NCBI GenBank assembly: GCA_964501365.1 | Contig: CAZCST010000016.1 | Span: 124,001 to 188,000, forward strand | From: CAZAMB01 sp964501365 | GTDB taxonomy: Bacteria; Planctomycetota; Phycisphaerae; UBA1845 | Length of the DNA stretch: 64,000 bases | Reading direction: 5' to 3' | Shown: one piece after another, positions 1 to 10,145 of the stretch | Position numbering within the stretch: the stretch's first letter is position 1 | How the letters are laid out: each line of letters starts with the position of its first letter | Notes under the pieces: model-generated | What the model was told of the DNA's origin: nothing | Seen by the model: the letters and a program-made list of their open reading frames with translations, nothing else | Databases searched by the model: none | Program-made: the position numbers and the translations under genes

Positions 1-2
1 TG

Positions 3-1483
<1,481 letters not shown>

Positions 1484-1487
<4 letters not shown>

Positions 1488-2032
1488 TATTCGTCGAAGG
1501 TCAGGCTGCCGTCGCGGTTGGTGTCGTCGGAGTTGGCGATGATTTCGCCAGTAGTGGGGTTATACACCCAGCCCTGCGAACCGACGATGACGAGCGGCGG
1601 TGAGTTCGACGCGTCGATACCCACATCGATTTTTCCGTTGTTGGATCCCACAGGCAGGGGCGGTATGCGCCGGAGATAGGGACCGTAAGGGTGTGTTATC
1701 GCTGGAGTCAGTGACACAGCGCCGGCTTTGTTGGAATATTTGGTTAACTGGCTAATGAAGGCTTCCGGACTGCTCGGGCCATTGCCCAGGCTGTCGGCCT
1801 TGGCTCCCGGAAGATCGCCGTTGTGTTCCGCGGCATATCGGTCAATCGCATCCCGCAGGCTCTTCAAACTTCCCTTGAGGGCGGCCTCTCCGGCTCCGGC
1901 CGACCCGCTGGAGATTCGGGGAACTGCAATGGCCGCAATGATGCCGATAATGACCACGACGATCACCAGTTCGACGAGGCTGAATGCCGGTCGAATTGGG
2001 CATCGCACTTGCTTTCCCGGGCTTGTCGGCAT
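1484..2032 (-). CDS. Type II secretion/type IV pilin-like protein
   Basis: I chose the ATG at 2032 (182 aa) because it puts a short basic leader (MPTSPGKQVRCPIRPA) directly before the prepilin motif FSLVELVIVVVIIGIIAAIA. The frame stays open further upstream, but that part looks non-coding. The conserved Glu at mature position 5 is present and the predicted processing site is Ala-Phe. The rest resembles a small GspG-like pseudopilin: an amphipathic helix (KGSLKSLRDAIDRYAAEHNG) followed by a globular end with DDTNRDGSLTFDEY, an EF-hand-like acidic end. GspG has calcium-binding acidic residues in this place. No other secretion genes are adjacent, so it may be an orphan pseudopilin. Confidence 0.8.
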
Positions 2033-2252
2033 GATCCATTTCCATCGCAAGTGATCAGATACAACCACTGGAGTGAGCGAAATCCCATCCGAATCGGATA
2101 ACACCTGCAAAATCCTGCGTCCGTGACCGGACTCGTTGTGGATATCGGCAGACGGGAAGCGACAATCGTTGAAGGCTCGACGACCCATAAGATTCCAGTT
2201 AGTTTGCCAAGGATGCAGGTCCAATGGACATGAAGTTCAGAGAGTTTTCATC

Positions 2253-3464
2253 ATGAGCAAGCGCACAACTGTTGAACGACTTCGTATGACGGCACCACCC
2301 TTGCGTTCGAAAGCCGCGGGACTCCTGGTGTGCTGCGCGGCATTGGCGCTGTCGGCGCCGTGTTTTGCGACGTTCCATTTCATGCAGATTGAAAAGATTG
2401 TGGGCGGCGTCAACGGAGACACCTCCGCGCAGGCCATTCAGTTGCGCATGCGCGAGGCCGGGCAGAATCAGGTCTATCGCGGGAAGTTGATCGCGTTCGA
2501 CGCGGCAGGCGCAAACCCGGTGGTGCTCGTGGACTTCAAGAATTCGGTTCCCATCGATGCGGCCGGATCGCGCATTTTGGCCACCAGCCAGGCGATGACC
2601 GCATACACCGATCCCCCGGTCGTGCAAAACTTCATCATGGATGCCCTCATTCCCGAATCGTACCTGGCGGCGGGAAGCATCATTTTCGAGAATGACGAAG
2701 AGACGCTGATTGTCTGGCGGGCGAGCTGGGGCGGATCGGCCTACAGCGGTGAAACCACCGGAGCACTGACCAACGACGATGACCGCGAATTCGGTCCTGC
2801 GTTCGGCGGCCGGCTGCCCAGCGATGGATTGCAGGTGCTGGAATTCTCCGCAGATTTCGAGGCCAAGAGCACGTCCAATGCGGCCGATTACCAATATTCC
2901 GACGAACCAGGAACGTTGACGAACAATTCCGACGAGACGTTCACACTGATCGTGCCCGATTGCAGCGACACCGACGGCGCGGGGCCCGATTCCGATGGCG
3001 ATGGCCTTCGGGACGTGTGCGACGGCTGTCCGGAAGACCCGGGCAAAACGCAGCCGGGTGTCTGCGGGTGCGGGCGATCTGATCTCGATTCTGACGGCGA
3101 TGGCACGCCCGATTGCGAGGATTCGGGACAGGGCGACGGAAACGGAAATGACAACAGCGCGAATGACAATTCCGGCAGCAGTGGCAATGAAAATGAAAAC
3201 GCAAATGTGAATTCCAACGAAAATGACAATGGCAACGTGAATGAGAACGATAACGTCGGCGGAAGTGAAAACGACAACCTGGACGATCATGGTCCCGGCA
3301 GTGGCAATGACAACAGCGCGACGGGCAATGGCAACGACAATGGCGGTGGGTCATCGGCTCCGCGCGGTTGCACTCCCGGAGTCGCGGCCATTCTTGTCGT
3401 ACTGCTGGGGTTGAGCGAACTGCGATCCATTACGGCTCGAAGGCGAGTACGATTCCGGGCATAG
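2253..3464 (+). CDS. Secreted protein with Asn/Asp-rich linker and C-terminal membrane anchor
   Basis: Start chosen at 2253 because it gives a signal peptide (basic MSKRTTVERLR region, then LLVCCAALALSAPCFA). The first 250 residues form an unclassified globular domain. After it comes a Cys-containing calcium-binding module (DSDGDGLRDVCDGCPEDPGK, then PGVCGCGRSDLDSDGDGTPD). A low-complexity stretch of about 80 residues follows, made almost only of Asn, Asp, Glu, Gly and Ser in NDN/NEN repeats. The C-terminus has a Cys, a hydrophobic helix (GVAAILVVLLGL) and an Arg-rich end, so it looks like a surface protein held by a C-terminal anchor. No enzyme motif was recognised. The Cys module recurs in the protein at 34849-36267. 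Confidence 0.75.
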   Translation: MSKRTTVERLRMTAPPLRSKAAGLLVCCAALALSAPCFATFHFMQIEKIVGGVNGDTSAQAIQLRMREAGQNQVYRGKLIAFDAAGANPVVLVDFKNSVPIDAAGSRILATSQAMTAYTDPPVVQNFIMDALIPESYLAAGSIIFENDEETLIVWRASWGGSAYSGETTGALTNDDDREFGPAFGGRLPSDGLQVLEFSADFEAKSTSNAADYQYSDEPGTLTNNSDETFTLIVPDCSDTDGAGPDSDGDGLRDVCDGCPEDPGKTQPGVCGCGRSDLDSDGDGTPDCEDSGQGDGNGNDNSANDNSGSSGNENENANVNSNENDNGNVNENDNVGGSENDNLDDHGPGSGNDNSATGNGNDNGGGSSAPRGCTPGVAAILVVLLGLSELRSITARRRVRFRA

Positions 3465-3509
3465 CGCCGCACGATTCGAACGAGATCAACGCGAGAGAGA
3501 ATCACCAAG

Positions 3510-4742
3510 ATGCACCCAGAGTTATTCACGCTTCCTGGCGGCTTTTCCGTAAAGACCTACGGGTTCTTCATGATGGTGGGCTTTCTGAGCGGAGTCTGGA
3601 TGGCGATGCGACGGGCCAGCCGCGTCAAGGCCGACCCCGACATCGTGCTGGACATTTCTCTCGTTTGCCTCATCGCAGGAATCGCAGGAGCGCGAATTTT
3701 CTACGTGGTGCACTATTGGAAAACGCAGTTCGCCGACACGCCAAATCCGCTCTTCGCCGTGATCGACATTACCGGCGGAGGCCTCGAATTTCTCGGCGGA
3801 TTCCTCTGCGCGGTCATCGCCACAGTTCTTCACGCGTTTTGGAAGAAATATTCGCTTCGGATGTATCTTGATATCATGGCCCCCAGCGCGATGTGGGGCG
3901 CGGGGATCGGGCGCATCGGCTGCTTCTTCAATGGCTGCTGCTATGGTGCGATCGCTGCAACTGCAGTTCCGAATGCCGCGGCAGTGCCGGGACAATCTCC
4001 GGCACTACAGGCGACCCACGCCTGGCAGGCCACCGTGCCCTGGGCCGTGCAGTTCCCGTATTGGAGTCCGGCCCAGCAGCGCCACTGGGAGGACGGGCTG
4101 GTCGCTGTCCCCGCCGAATTGGTGAGCACGTCGAAGGATTTGCTCCAGCCATTTCTCGTTCCTGAGTCGCAGATTTTCATGTCCGTCGAAAAGCGGCAGG
4201 GCCTCTTGCGGTCCCTGCAGGATGCGGAAGAGGCTTACAAGGCGGTCAAGGACAAGGAATCGCTGGAGGCCAAGAAGCTCAAGCACGATTGGGAGGCCGC
4301 GCGGAAGAAGGTTGGCGGCGAGTTGGGGCCGCTCCTCGAGGCCCAGAGGTTTCCCTCGCGGGTGAATCCGCAGCGGCAAACCTCGGTGTCGGAATTGGAG
4401 CGGCTGGCGGGCGAGTGCAAATCGTTGCCCGTGCATCCTGCGCAGCTCTACGCCACGATCGGTGCGGTCCTGCTTTCGATGTTGCTCGCCTTGGTGTTCC
4501 ATCGCCGCAAGCGCCACGGCATGGTGATTGGCCTGGTGCTGTTGCTCTATCCGATTCAGCGCACGCTGGAAGAGATGATCCGCAGCGATAACCCGCAGGA
4601 CGTTGTCGGCCTGACGGTGTCGCAGTCCGTCAGCATCGTCTTGTTTCTTGTCGGTGTCGTTTACCTGTTGATACTCTACAAGACCATGCCCGAGCGCTCA
4701 CCGCTGGCGGTGAGTCCGCCGCCCGAATCGTCCACCGCATGA
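3510..4742 (+). CDS. lgt: Prolipoprotein diacylglyceryl transferase, with large insertion
   Basis: Inner-membrane enzyme that moves a diacylglyceryl group from phosphatidylglycerol to the lipobox Cys of prolipoproteins. Family signatures are clear: GRIGCFFNGCCYG near residue 134, HPAQLYATIG near residue 310, and YPIQRTLEEMIRSDN near the end, with several membrane helices. At 410 aa it is far longer than the usual 260-300 aa. The excess is one insert of about 150 residues between the GRIGCFFNGCCYG signature and HPAQLY, partly coiled-coil (DAEEAYKAVKDKESLEAKKL). The usual H/Y in the GG-L-x-F-(H/Y)-GG motif is Leu here (GGLEFLGGF). Lipoproteins are encoded nearby, consistent with the function. 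An SD-like GAGAGAG precedes the ATG. Confidence 0.9.
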   Translation: MHPELFTLPGGFSVKTYGFFMMVGFLSGVWMAMRRASRVKADPDIVLDISLVCLIAGIAGARIFYVVHYWKTQFADTPNPLFAVIDITGGGLEFLGGFLCAVIATVLHAFWKKYSLRMYLDIMAPSAMWGAGIGRIGCFFNGCCYGAIAATAVPNAAAVPGQSPALQATHAWQATVPWAVQFPYWSPAQQRHWEDGLVAVPAELVSTSKDLLQPFLVPESQIFMSVEKRQGLLRSLQDAEEAYKAVKDKESLEAKKLKHDWEAARKKVGGELGPLLEAQRFPSRVNPQRQTSVSELERLAGECKSLPVHPAQLYATIGAVLLSMLLALVFHRRKRHGMVIGLVLLLYPIQRTLEEMIRSDNPQDVVGLTVSQSVSIVLFLVGVVYLLILYKTMPERSPLAVSPPPESSTA

Positions 4743-4755
4743 CAAATCGATTTCT

Positions 4756-5517
4756 CTAACCGTGCCTGGCGGTCCAGACTTCCTCGGCTTCGGGAGGGCG
4801 GATGTAGACAGGGATCAGGTCGCGGGCGGCGACGAACATTCCGTTGGATGCGCGCTGCGTTCCGAGGCGATACACGGTTTCGACGCGCGGGGGAAATAAT
4901 TCGGAGGGAAGCACTCGCAGGCCGGAATTCTGCACGGCCGGTTGGTGATACATGACGCCTTCGCCGAGGACGCCGCAGTCGCGCGGTTGCGAAGCGAGGC
5001 AGGTGGCCGGGTCGGCTTCGCAGGGATCATCGACAGGGACATATCGCATGAGCGTTAGCGACCCGCTTTCATCGCCCCTTATCAAAGGGGGAGGCTGGGT
5101 CAGGTATTCCAAGGCAAACGTTGCGGTGTAAACGCGGGCGCGCTTGGCGTCGAGGATGACACAGACGCGGGGCGGCGGATCAGCCAGTTCGAGGGCGTTC
5201 TGTGCAATCACTTCGAGCGTCGGCAGCGCGATGATTTTTGCGCCAACCGCCAGCGCGAGAGTTCGAGCTGCAGTGATGCCGATGCGCAGGCCGGTGAAGC
5301 TGCCCGGGCCGGCGGATACGAATACGAGGCCGATGTCGTCGGGTCGTACACTGTGCTTTCGGCAGAGATCGGCGATCGACGGAAGGAATTCCGCGGCATG
5401 GGCGCGGGGCTGCGTGAAGCGGACCGCGCCGAGGATTTCCTGGCCGCGCCCGATGGCGACGGAGCCGGCGGCGCTGGAAGTCTCGATGGCCAGAGCGGCG
5501 GTGGGGTTCGTTGGCAT
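4756..5517 (-). CDS. tsaB: tRNA threonylcarbamoyladenosine biosynthesis protein TsaB
   Basis: TsaB is the dimerising partner of TsaD in making t6A37 on tRNAs that read ANN codons. The start at 5517 gives MPTNPTAALAIETSSAAGSV, the normal ASKHA-fold beginning, and the GPGSFTGLRIG signature follows at about residue 80. At 253 aa it is slightly long. Part of the excess (TQPPPLIRGDESGS, near residue 150) is encoded by a palindromic repeat of the same kind that stands in front of the next gene at 5812-5830, so a repeat appears to have inserted in frame. It converges with lgt, with 13 bases between the stops. Confidence 0.9.
   Translation of the reverse strand: MPTNPTAALAIETSSAAGSVAIGRGQEILGAVRFTQPRAHAAEFLPSIADLCRKHSVRPDDIGLVFVSAGPGSFTGLRIGITAARTLALAVGAKIIALPTLEVIAQNALELADPPPRVCVILDAKRARVYTATFALEYLTQPPPLIRGDESGSLTLMRYVPVDDPCEADPATCLASQPRDCGVLGEGVMYHQPAVQNSGLRVLPSELFPPRVETVYRLGTQRASNGMFVAARDLIPVYIRPPEAEEVWTARHG
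5077..5101. repeat. CCCCTT/AAGGGG palindrome inside tsaB
   Basis: The + strand shows CCCCTT-ATC-AAAGGGGG followed by AGGCTG. It is the same design as the intergenic hairpin at 5812-5830, which is also followed by AGGCT. It is translated in frame in TsaB as PPPLIRGDESG. Confidence 0.6.
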
Positions 5518-5811
5518 TGCGAAATCATAACAAGTCGAGCGACAAATGCTGTTACCCATACAGGTTGATGAGGATCTCGGATCACTCACCCCCAAGACAT
5601 TGTCCAGGGCTGACTTACGACCACGCCTTCGGCGTGGAGACTCAATCGCTTCGCAATATTTCTCGCAATTGACGCGTTGTGGCCCGGACCCTACAGTCGA
5701 AACTGTGAAATTGATTGGGGACCATTGCTCTCAATAGAGCAATAGGCGCTTCGGTTGGTTCATTGTAGCCAGCGTATCGGGCGATTAGGCTTGTTCCCGA
5801 CCCCCCTTTGT

Positions 5812-5830
5812 CCCCCCTTAGGAAGGGGGG
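5812..5830. repeat. Perfect palindrome overlapping the phosphoesterase ribosome-binding site
   Basis: CCCCCCTT-AGG-AAGGGGGG is an 8-bp perfect stem with a 3-base loop. Its right arm plus AGG (5825-5833) is the only purine-rich Shine-Dalgarno candidate for the ATG at 5843, so folding of the leader would hide the ribosome-binding site. Confidence 0.7.
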
Positions 5831-5842
5831 AGGCTTTGCACG

Positions 5843-6667
5843 ATGTTTGCGGTCATTTCGGACATTCACGGGAACTACGAGGCGTTGCAAACGGCGCTGG
5901 CGGATATTGACCGCCGGTCGTTGAAGACGATTTATTGTCTGGGTGACATCGTGGGGTACGGGGCGAGTCCCAAGGAGTGCCTCGATACGGTCATCGAACG
6001 CTGCGAGTTTTCGCTTTGCGGGAATCACGATCAGGCCGTCTTTTTTGAACCGTCGAATTTTAACGTCGGGGCCGAGCGGGCGGCCTACTGGACCCGGCAG
6101 GTGCTGGAGGATGAAACGAACAAGCCCAAGCGCGATCGGCGCTGGGAGATTCTGGGGCGGCTGCCGATTCGCAAGCAGGCCAAGGATTTGTTGATGGTCC
6201 ATGCTTCGCCGCGGCGGCCAATCAACGAATACCTGTTCCCGGAGGATGTTTATACCAATCCGGGGAAGATTCTGGATAATTTCAAGCGGCTTGAGCCGCA
6301 GCAGCTCGCCTGTCTTGTGGGGCATACGCACGTCCCGGGCGTCTTCCTCGACGATCCGTGTTTTGACCCGCCCGATGAGCTATCGGAGGCCGGTGTCTAC
6401 ACGGTTACGGCGGACGAAAAGGCGATCATCAACGTGGGCAGCGTCGGCCAGCCCCGGGATCGTGACCCGCGCCTTTGCTATGTCGTGGTATACGAGACGG
6501 GCGAGTCACCTCCGGACGCGGAGCCGATGAATGTCGGCCAGGGCGAACAGTACTTGATGGTGGAGTTCGTGCGGCTGGAGTATGACATCGAGAAGGCGGC
6601 ACGAAAGATTTATGACGTGCCGGAGTTGGACGACTTTTTGGGCACACGGCTCTTCGAGGGCCGCTGA
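5843..6667 (+). CDS. Calcineurin-like metallophosphoesterase (YfcE/MJ0936 type)
   Basis: All metal-binding signatures of the family are present in order: DIHGN (residues 7-11), GDIVGYG (about 34), GNHD (about 60), a His in VHASPRR (about 120) and GHTHVPG (about 163). The end has the usual NVGSVGQPRDRDPR. The family hydrolyses phosphodiesters or phosphomonoesters; the substrate cannot be read from sequence. At 274 aa it is a full-length cytosolic protein without signal peptide. Its leader carries a strong palindrome over the ribosome-binding site. No operon partner: tsaB upstream is on the other strand and yidC follows after about 200 bases. Confidence 0.88.
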   Translation: MFAVISDIHGNYEALQTALADIDRRSLKTIYCLGDIVGYGASPKECLDTVIERCEFSLCGNHDQAVFFEPSNFNVGAERAAYWTRQVLEDETNKPKRDRRWEILGRLPIRKQAKDLLMVHASPRRPINEYLFPEDVYTNPGKILDNFKRLEPQQLACLVGHTHVPGVFLDDPCFDPPDELSEAGVYTVTADEKAIINVGSVGQPRDRDPRLCYVVVYETGESPPDAEPMNVGQGEQYLMVEFVRLEYDIEKAARKIYDVPELDDFLGTRLFEGR

Positions 6668-6873
6668 AATAGCCGGAAACATGTCAATATCAGGTGTCGC
6701 CTTTGTGTGCCGGGCGATTCGGGGTTACGCTAATCCTTCATTCGTTTTTCGTAGAGTGGAAGTTGTTTTTCACCGATTCGAGAACTTTGTTGAATTGTCG
6801 AGCCGCACGCGTAATCAGGCGGATTCCCAGAACCCCGCTCCCTGACGATCGCGGCTCGCATTAGGCTTTTTTG

Positions 6874-8961
6874 ATGGAAAAACAGGATTTTCTGCGCAAT
6901 CTCCTTATCGCCGGCGGCGTATTTCTCGTCGTGGTGGCGATCGGGCCGAAATTGCTGCCGACGCCTCCGCTGGTCCCGCCGGCCAGTACGACTCCTTCGA
7001 CTACGGATGCTTCGAACGGATCGCAAGTCGCAGGGGGCACAGCAACCGGCGCGGAAACGAATGTACCCGCAGATTCCAAACCGCAAGAGAGCAAGTCAGG
7101 CTACACGGTCGTGGAGGACTCCAGCGAGCAGCTTCTCACGCTCGGTGAAGAGTCCGAGGCCGCGATGGGGGAACATTCGCCCTATCGGACGCGGTTGACG
7201 CTTTCCAACGTCGGGGCGTCGGTCGAGAGCGCGTTACTGGCCGATCATGCCGCCCGCCTTGGAGCGCCGGATCGATATGCGCTGATATCGCCGGTCACGG
7301 AATCTGACGGAACCAGGATTCGTTCGCTCGCAGTCGAAAAGATTAACGTTGATGGCCATGATGTCATCCTGCATGACAAGAAGTGGCACATGGAACGAAG
7401 TCCGTCGAAGGAGGATGGCACGGTCGGCGCGGACTTTGCGATCGACGTGAACAAGGACGGCGCGCCGGTTCTCCGGATCAGGCGCTCGATTACGCTGCCC
7501 CGTCAGGCCATCCAGGAGGATCGACACGACCTCAACATTTCGCTCACCGTCGAGAATCTTTCGGCGGAACCGCACCGCATCGTGGTCACGACGCGCGGCG
7601 CGGTCGGAGTGGCGCAGGAAAATCCGCGCGACGACCGCGTCATCGACTGGGGCGTGTTGACGCCCACGGGACACGTGGTTGGAAGCCGCACGATGCTGCC
7701 GACAGTGGCTCAAAAGAAAACCGTCCAGTCCTGGGCGTGGTCCAGTTCGGAGCCCGGCAAGCGGCTGAACTGGGTGGCGTCGGGCAACATGTATTTCACC
7801 TGCACGTTTGCCCCGGTTGAGCCGGACGGAAAATCGCCGGCCCAATATGTGACGGAACTTTCCGCCGTAGATCTGGACGACAATCCACTCACAAGTTCCG
7901 ACGTCACCGTGAAGATTGTCAGTGCGTCGGTGGAGGTGCGCCCGGGCGGACAGGTGGTCTATCCCGCGTCGGTCTATCTCGGCGAAAAGGACGGCAAGGC
8001 GTTTCGAAAAGTGCCCGAATACGCGGCGCGGAACTACTACTACCAGATCGAGCAGGGGTTCGGATCGTGTACGTTTACTTTTCTCGTGGAGCTAATGATC
8101 TGGCTGCTCAACAGCGTTCATTTTGTCTTCCGCGACTATGGCGTGGCGATTGTCATCCTGGTATTGATCGTGCGGGCGCTGCTTCATCCCATCACGAAGA
8201 AGGGCCAGGTCAACATGGTCCGCATGCAGCACAAGATGAGTGAGCTGGGGCCGAAGATCGAGGAGATCAAGAAGAAGTACGCCAATGACAAGGCCCGCAT
8301 GAATCAGGAGATGATGAAGCTGGATATGAATCCGGCCGGGCAGATTCTGACCTGCCTGCCCATGTTTTTGCAGATGCCGATCTGGGTGGCGCTGTACGCA
8401 AGTCTGAGCAACAACATTTTGATGCGCCATCAGCCGCCGTTCTATGGGCTGACGTGGATTCCCGACCTGACCGCGCAAGATGCGCTGATTCCATTTTCCG
8501 CGCCGATTACCATTCCGATATTCGGCTGGGTCATTACATCATTCAATCTCATGCCCTTGCTGGTGGGCGTATTCATGTACATTCAGCAGAAGACGCAGCC
8601 CAAGCCCAAGCCGAATCCGAATATGACTGAGCAGCAGCGCCAACAGCAGGAGTCCATGCAAAAGATGATGCCGATGATGAGCGGGATGATGGTGCTCATC
8701 TTTTACAAAATGCCCAGCGGTCTCAATCTCTACGTCATGTTCAGTTCGCTATTCGGCTGGCTGGAGCAACGTGTGATTCGAAAGCACATTCAGGAGCATG
8801 AGGCGGCCGGTACGCTCCACAAACCGGCGCGAGCAAAACGCGAGGACTTTAAGGATGATAGTGCCTCGCGCGATCGCAAGCTCTCGTGGTTCGAGCGATT
8901 GCAAAAACATGCGGAAGACGCTCAGAAGGCGAGTCGGATGCCGAAGGGGAAACGGAAGTAG
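6874..8961 (+). CDS. yidC: Membrane protein insertase YidC
   Basis: Inserts and folds inner-membrane proteins alone or with SecYEG. The ATG at 6874 is preferred over the TTG one codon upstream. Architecture is the Gram-negative type: an N-terminal membrane helix (LLIAGGVFLVVVAIG), an Ala/Thr-rich linker, a periplasmic beta-sandwich domain to about residue 380, then the conserved five-helix core with DYGVAIVILVLIVRALLHP (groove Arg), MNPAGQILTCLPMFLQMP, and the last helices with GMMVLIFYKMPSGLNLY. The basic C-terminal tail (KPARAKREDFKDD to PKGKRK) can contact ribosomes. At 695 aa it is longer than the E. coli protein (548 aa), mostly in the periplasmic part. The rnpA/rpmH neighbours common elsewhere are absent. 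Confidence 0.95.
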   Translation: MEKQDFLRNLLIAGGVFLVVVAIGPKLLPTPPLVPPASTTPSTTDASNGSQVAGGTATGAETNVPADSKPQESKSGYTVVEDSSEQLLTLGEESEAAMGEHSPYRTRLTLSNVGASVESALLADHAARLGAPDRYALISPVTESDGTRIRSLAVEKINVDGHDVILHDKKWHMERSPSKEDGTVGADFAIDVNKDGAPVLRIRRSITLPRQAIQEDRHDLNISLTVENLSAEPHRIVVTTRGAVGVAQENPRDDRVIDWGVLTPTGHVVGSRTMLPTVAQKKTVQSWAWSSSEPGKRLNWVASGNMYFTCTFAPVEPDGKSPAQYVTELSAVDLDDNPLTSSDVTVKIVSASVEVRPGGQVVYPASVYLGEKDGKAFRKVPEYAARNYYYQIEQGFGSCTFTFLVELMIWLLNSVHFVFRDYGVAIVILVLIVRALLHPITKKGQVNMVRMQHKMSELGPKIEEIKKKYANDKARMNQEMMKLDMNPAGQILTCLPMFLQMPIWVALYASLSNNILMRHQPPFYGLTWIPDLTAQDALIPFSAPITIPIFGWVITSFNLMPLLVGVFMYIQQKTQPKPKPNPNMTEQQRQQQESMQKMMPMMSGMMVLIFYKMPSGLNLYVMFSSLFGWLEQRVIRKHIQEHEAAGTLHKPARAKREDFKDDSASRDRKLSWFERLQKHAEDAQKASRMPKGKRK

Positions 8962-8988
8962 AAGAGGCAACGAGGCAGCAAGGCATCA
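8961..8988. repeat. GGCAACGAGG/GCAGCAAGG short repeat
   Basis: The tail of yidC is followed by GAGGCAACGAGGCAGCAAGG. Close relatives occur at 35645-35676 (inside a gene) and inverted at 52087-52126, so this is a small dispersed repeat family. Confidence 0.45.
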
Positions 8989-9040
8989 GGTAAAGTCCGA
9001 GCCGATCCATCCAAATTCGCACACTTCATGCCCTCGTGGT

Positions 9041-10057
9041 TCAAATGCGCGTTTCCGATTTTGCGGCGCGCATTTTGGCGAGGCGGACGCCCAGTTCGAA
9101 GAGAACGTACATCGGGATTGCCAGCAGCATCTGGCTCAGCACATCTGGTGGCGTCAACACAGCCGCGATGACGACGATGGCAAACAGTACGTAACGCCTC
9201 GCAGCCACAATCGTCTTGACCGGAACGAGATTCGTCCACGCAAGGAAGCAGACAATCAGCGGCGTTTCAAAGGCCAGTCCAAACGCCAGTCCCAATTGCA
9301 AAACAAAGGCGATATAAGGGTCGATCGCAAACTCGCTGTAGATCGCGGGCGCGGTCGGGCCGGGATCGAGCGGCACAGAATAGGTGCGGTCCTGGGATCG
9401 AATGACGAGCCGGTGGTCCGTCGAGTTGATGTAAACATCCTGACCGCCAGGAGGCGGGTCTTCTTTAAGGACCGGAATTTTCAGCGAGCCATCCTTGTCG
9501 GCCGTGGCGGGTGGCGGGGCCGGAGCCTGAATCAATGATCGATAAAACGAAGAGGTCTCGCCGACGTTGATGTCGAACTCCCGATTGAAGCTGATGAAGA
9601 ACTGCAGCATGATCGGCAGGACGAGGAAATAGAGGAATAGTATCCCGATCACGAAGAGCCCGGATGAGGCCCAGGTCAGTTTGCGGGCGAAATGCCGTTC
9701 GCGCGGATACAGACCCGAGGAGACGAAGCGCCAGGCCTGATGAAGGACCCACGGCATGGCGACGATGAGTCCGGCCAGCAGCGACATCTTGAAGTAGGCG
9801 GAAAATGCGTCGGTGGGGCTGAGCGACTGGAGCCGGGGTTGCATGCCGTTGGCCTGTTGGACCATGAAGAGCGGCCAGAAGAGAACACCCAGCACGGATT
9901 TGCCGAATGCAAGCGCGACGGCGGACGCGATGCCGACTCCGATCAGTGCGCGGATGAGGCAGGAGCGCAGTTCTTCGAGATGATCGCCGAACGACATGCG
10001 TGCGCCTTCGACCGCATCGCCGGTGTCGTGTGCGTATTCATCTGTCAGTGTCGGCAT
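9041..10057 (-). CDS. tatC: Sec-independent translocase subunit TatC with periplasmic insertion
   Basis: TatC is the receptor for twin-arginine signal peptides in the inner membrane. The start at 10057 (MPTLTDEYAHDTGD) places the invariant FGDHLEELRSCLIR segment near residue 22. Six membrane helices can be traced, including FVIGILFLYFLVLPIMLQFF (third) and YIAFVLQLGLAFGLAFETPLIV (fourth). The protein has 338 aa against about 250 usual. The excess is an insert of about 75 residues in the periplasmic loop between helices 3 and 4, containing PAPPPATADKDG and a domain with SLKIPVLKEDPPPGGQDVYI. TatA/B genes are not nearby. It stands convergent to yidC with about 80 bases between. Confidence 0.92.
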   Translation of the reverse strand: MPTLTDEYAHDTGDAVEGARMSFGDHLEELRSCLIRALIGVGIASAVALAFGKSVLGVLFWPLFMVQQANGMQPRLQSLSPTDAFSAYFKMSLLAGLIVAMPWVLHQAWRFVSSGLYPRERHFARKLTWASSGLFVIGILFLYFLVLPIMLQFFISFNREFDINVGETSSFYRSLIQAPAPPPATADKDGSLKIPVLKEDPPPGGQDVYINSTDHRLVIRSQDRTYSVPLDPGPTAPAIYSEFAIDPYIAFVLQLGLAFGLAFETPLIVCFLAWTNLVPVKTIVAARRYVLFAIVVIAAVLTPPDVLSQMLLAIPMYVLFELGVRLAKMRAAKSETRI

Positions 10058-10145
10058 GATTCGGAATCCTCGTGCGACCGGCTCCACATCCATATGTTAT
10101 CGGTCAAAACGGTCGTTCGGAATCCGAAGCAGCGGTGTAACGGTA

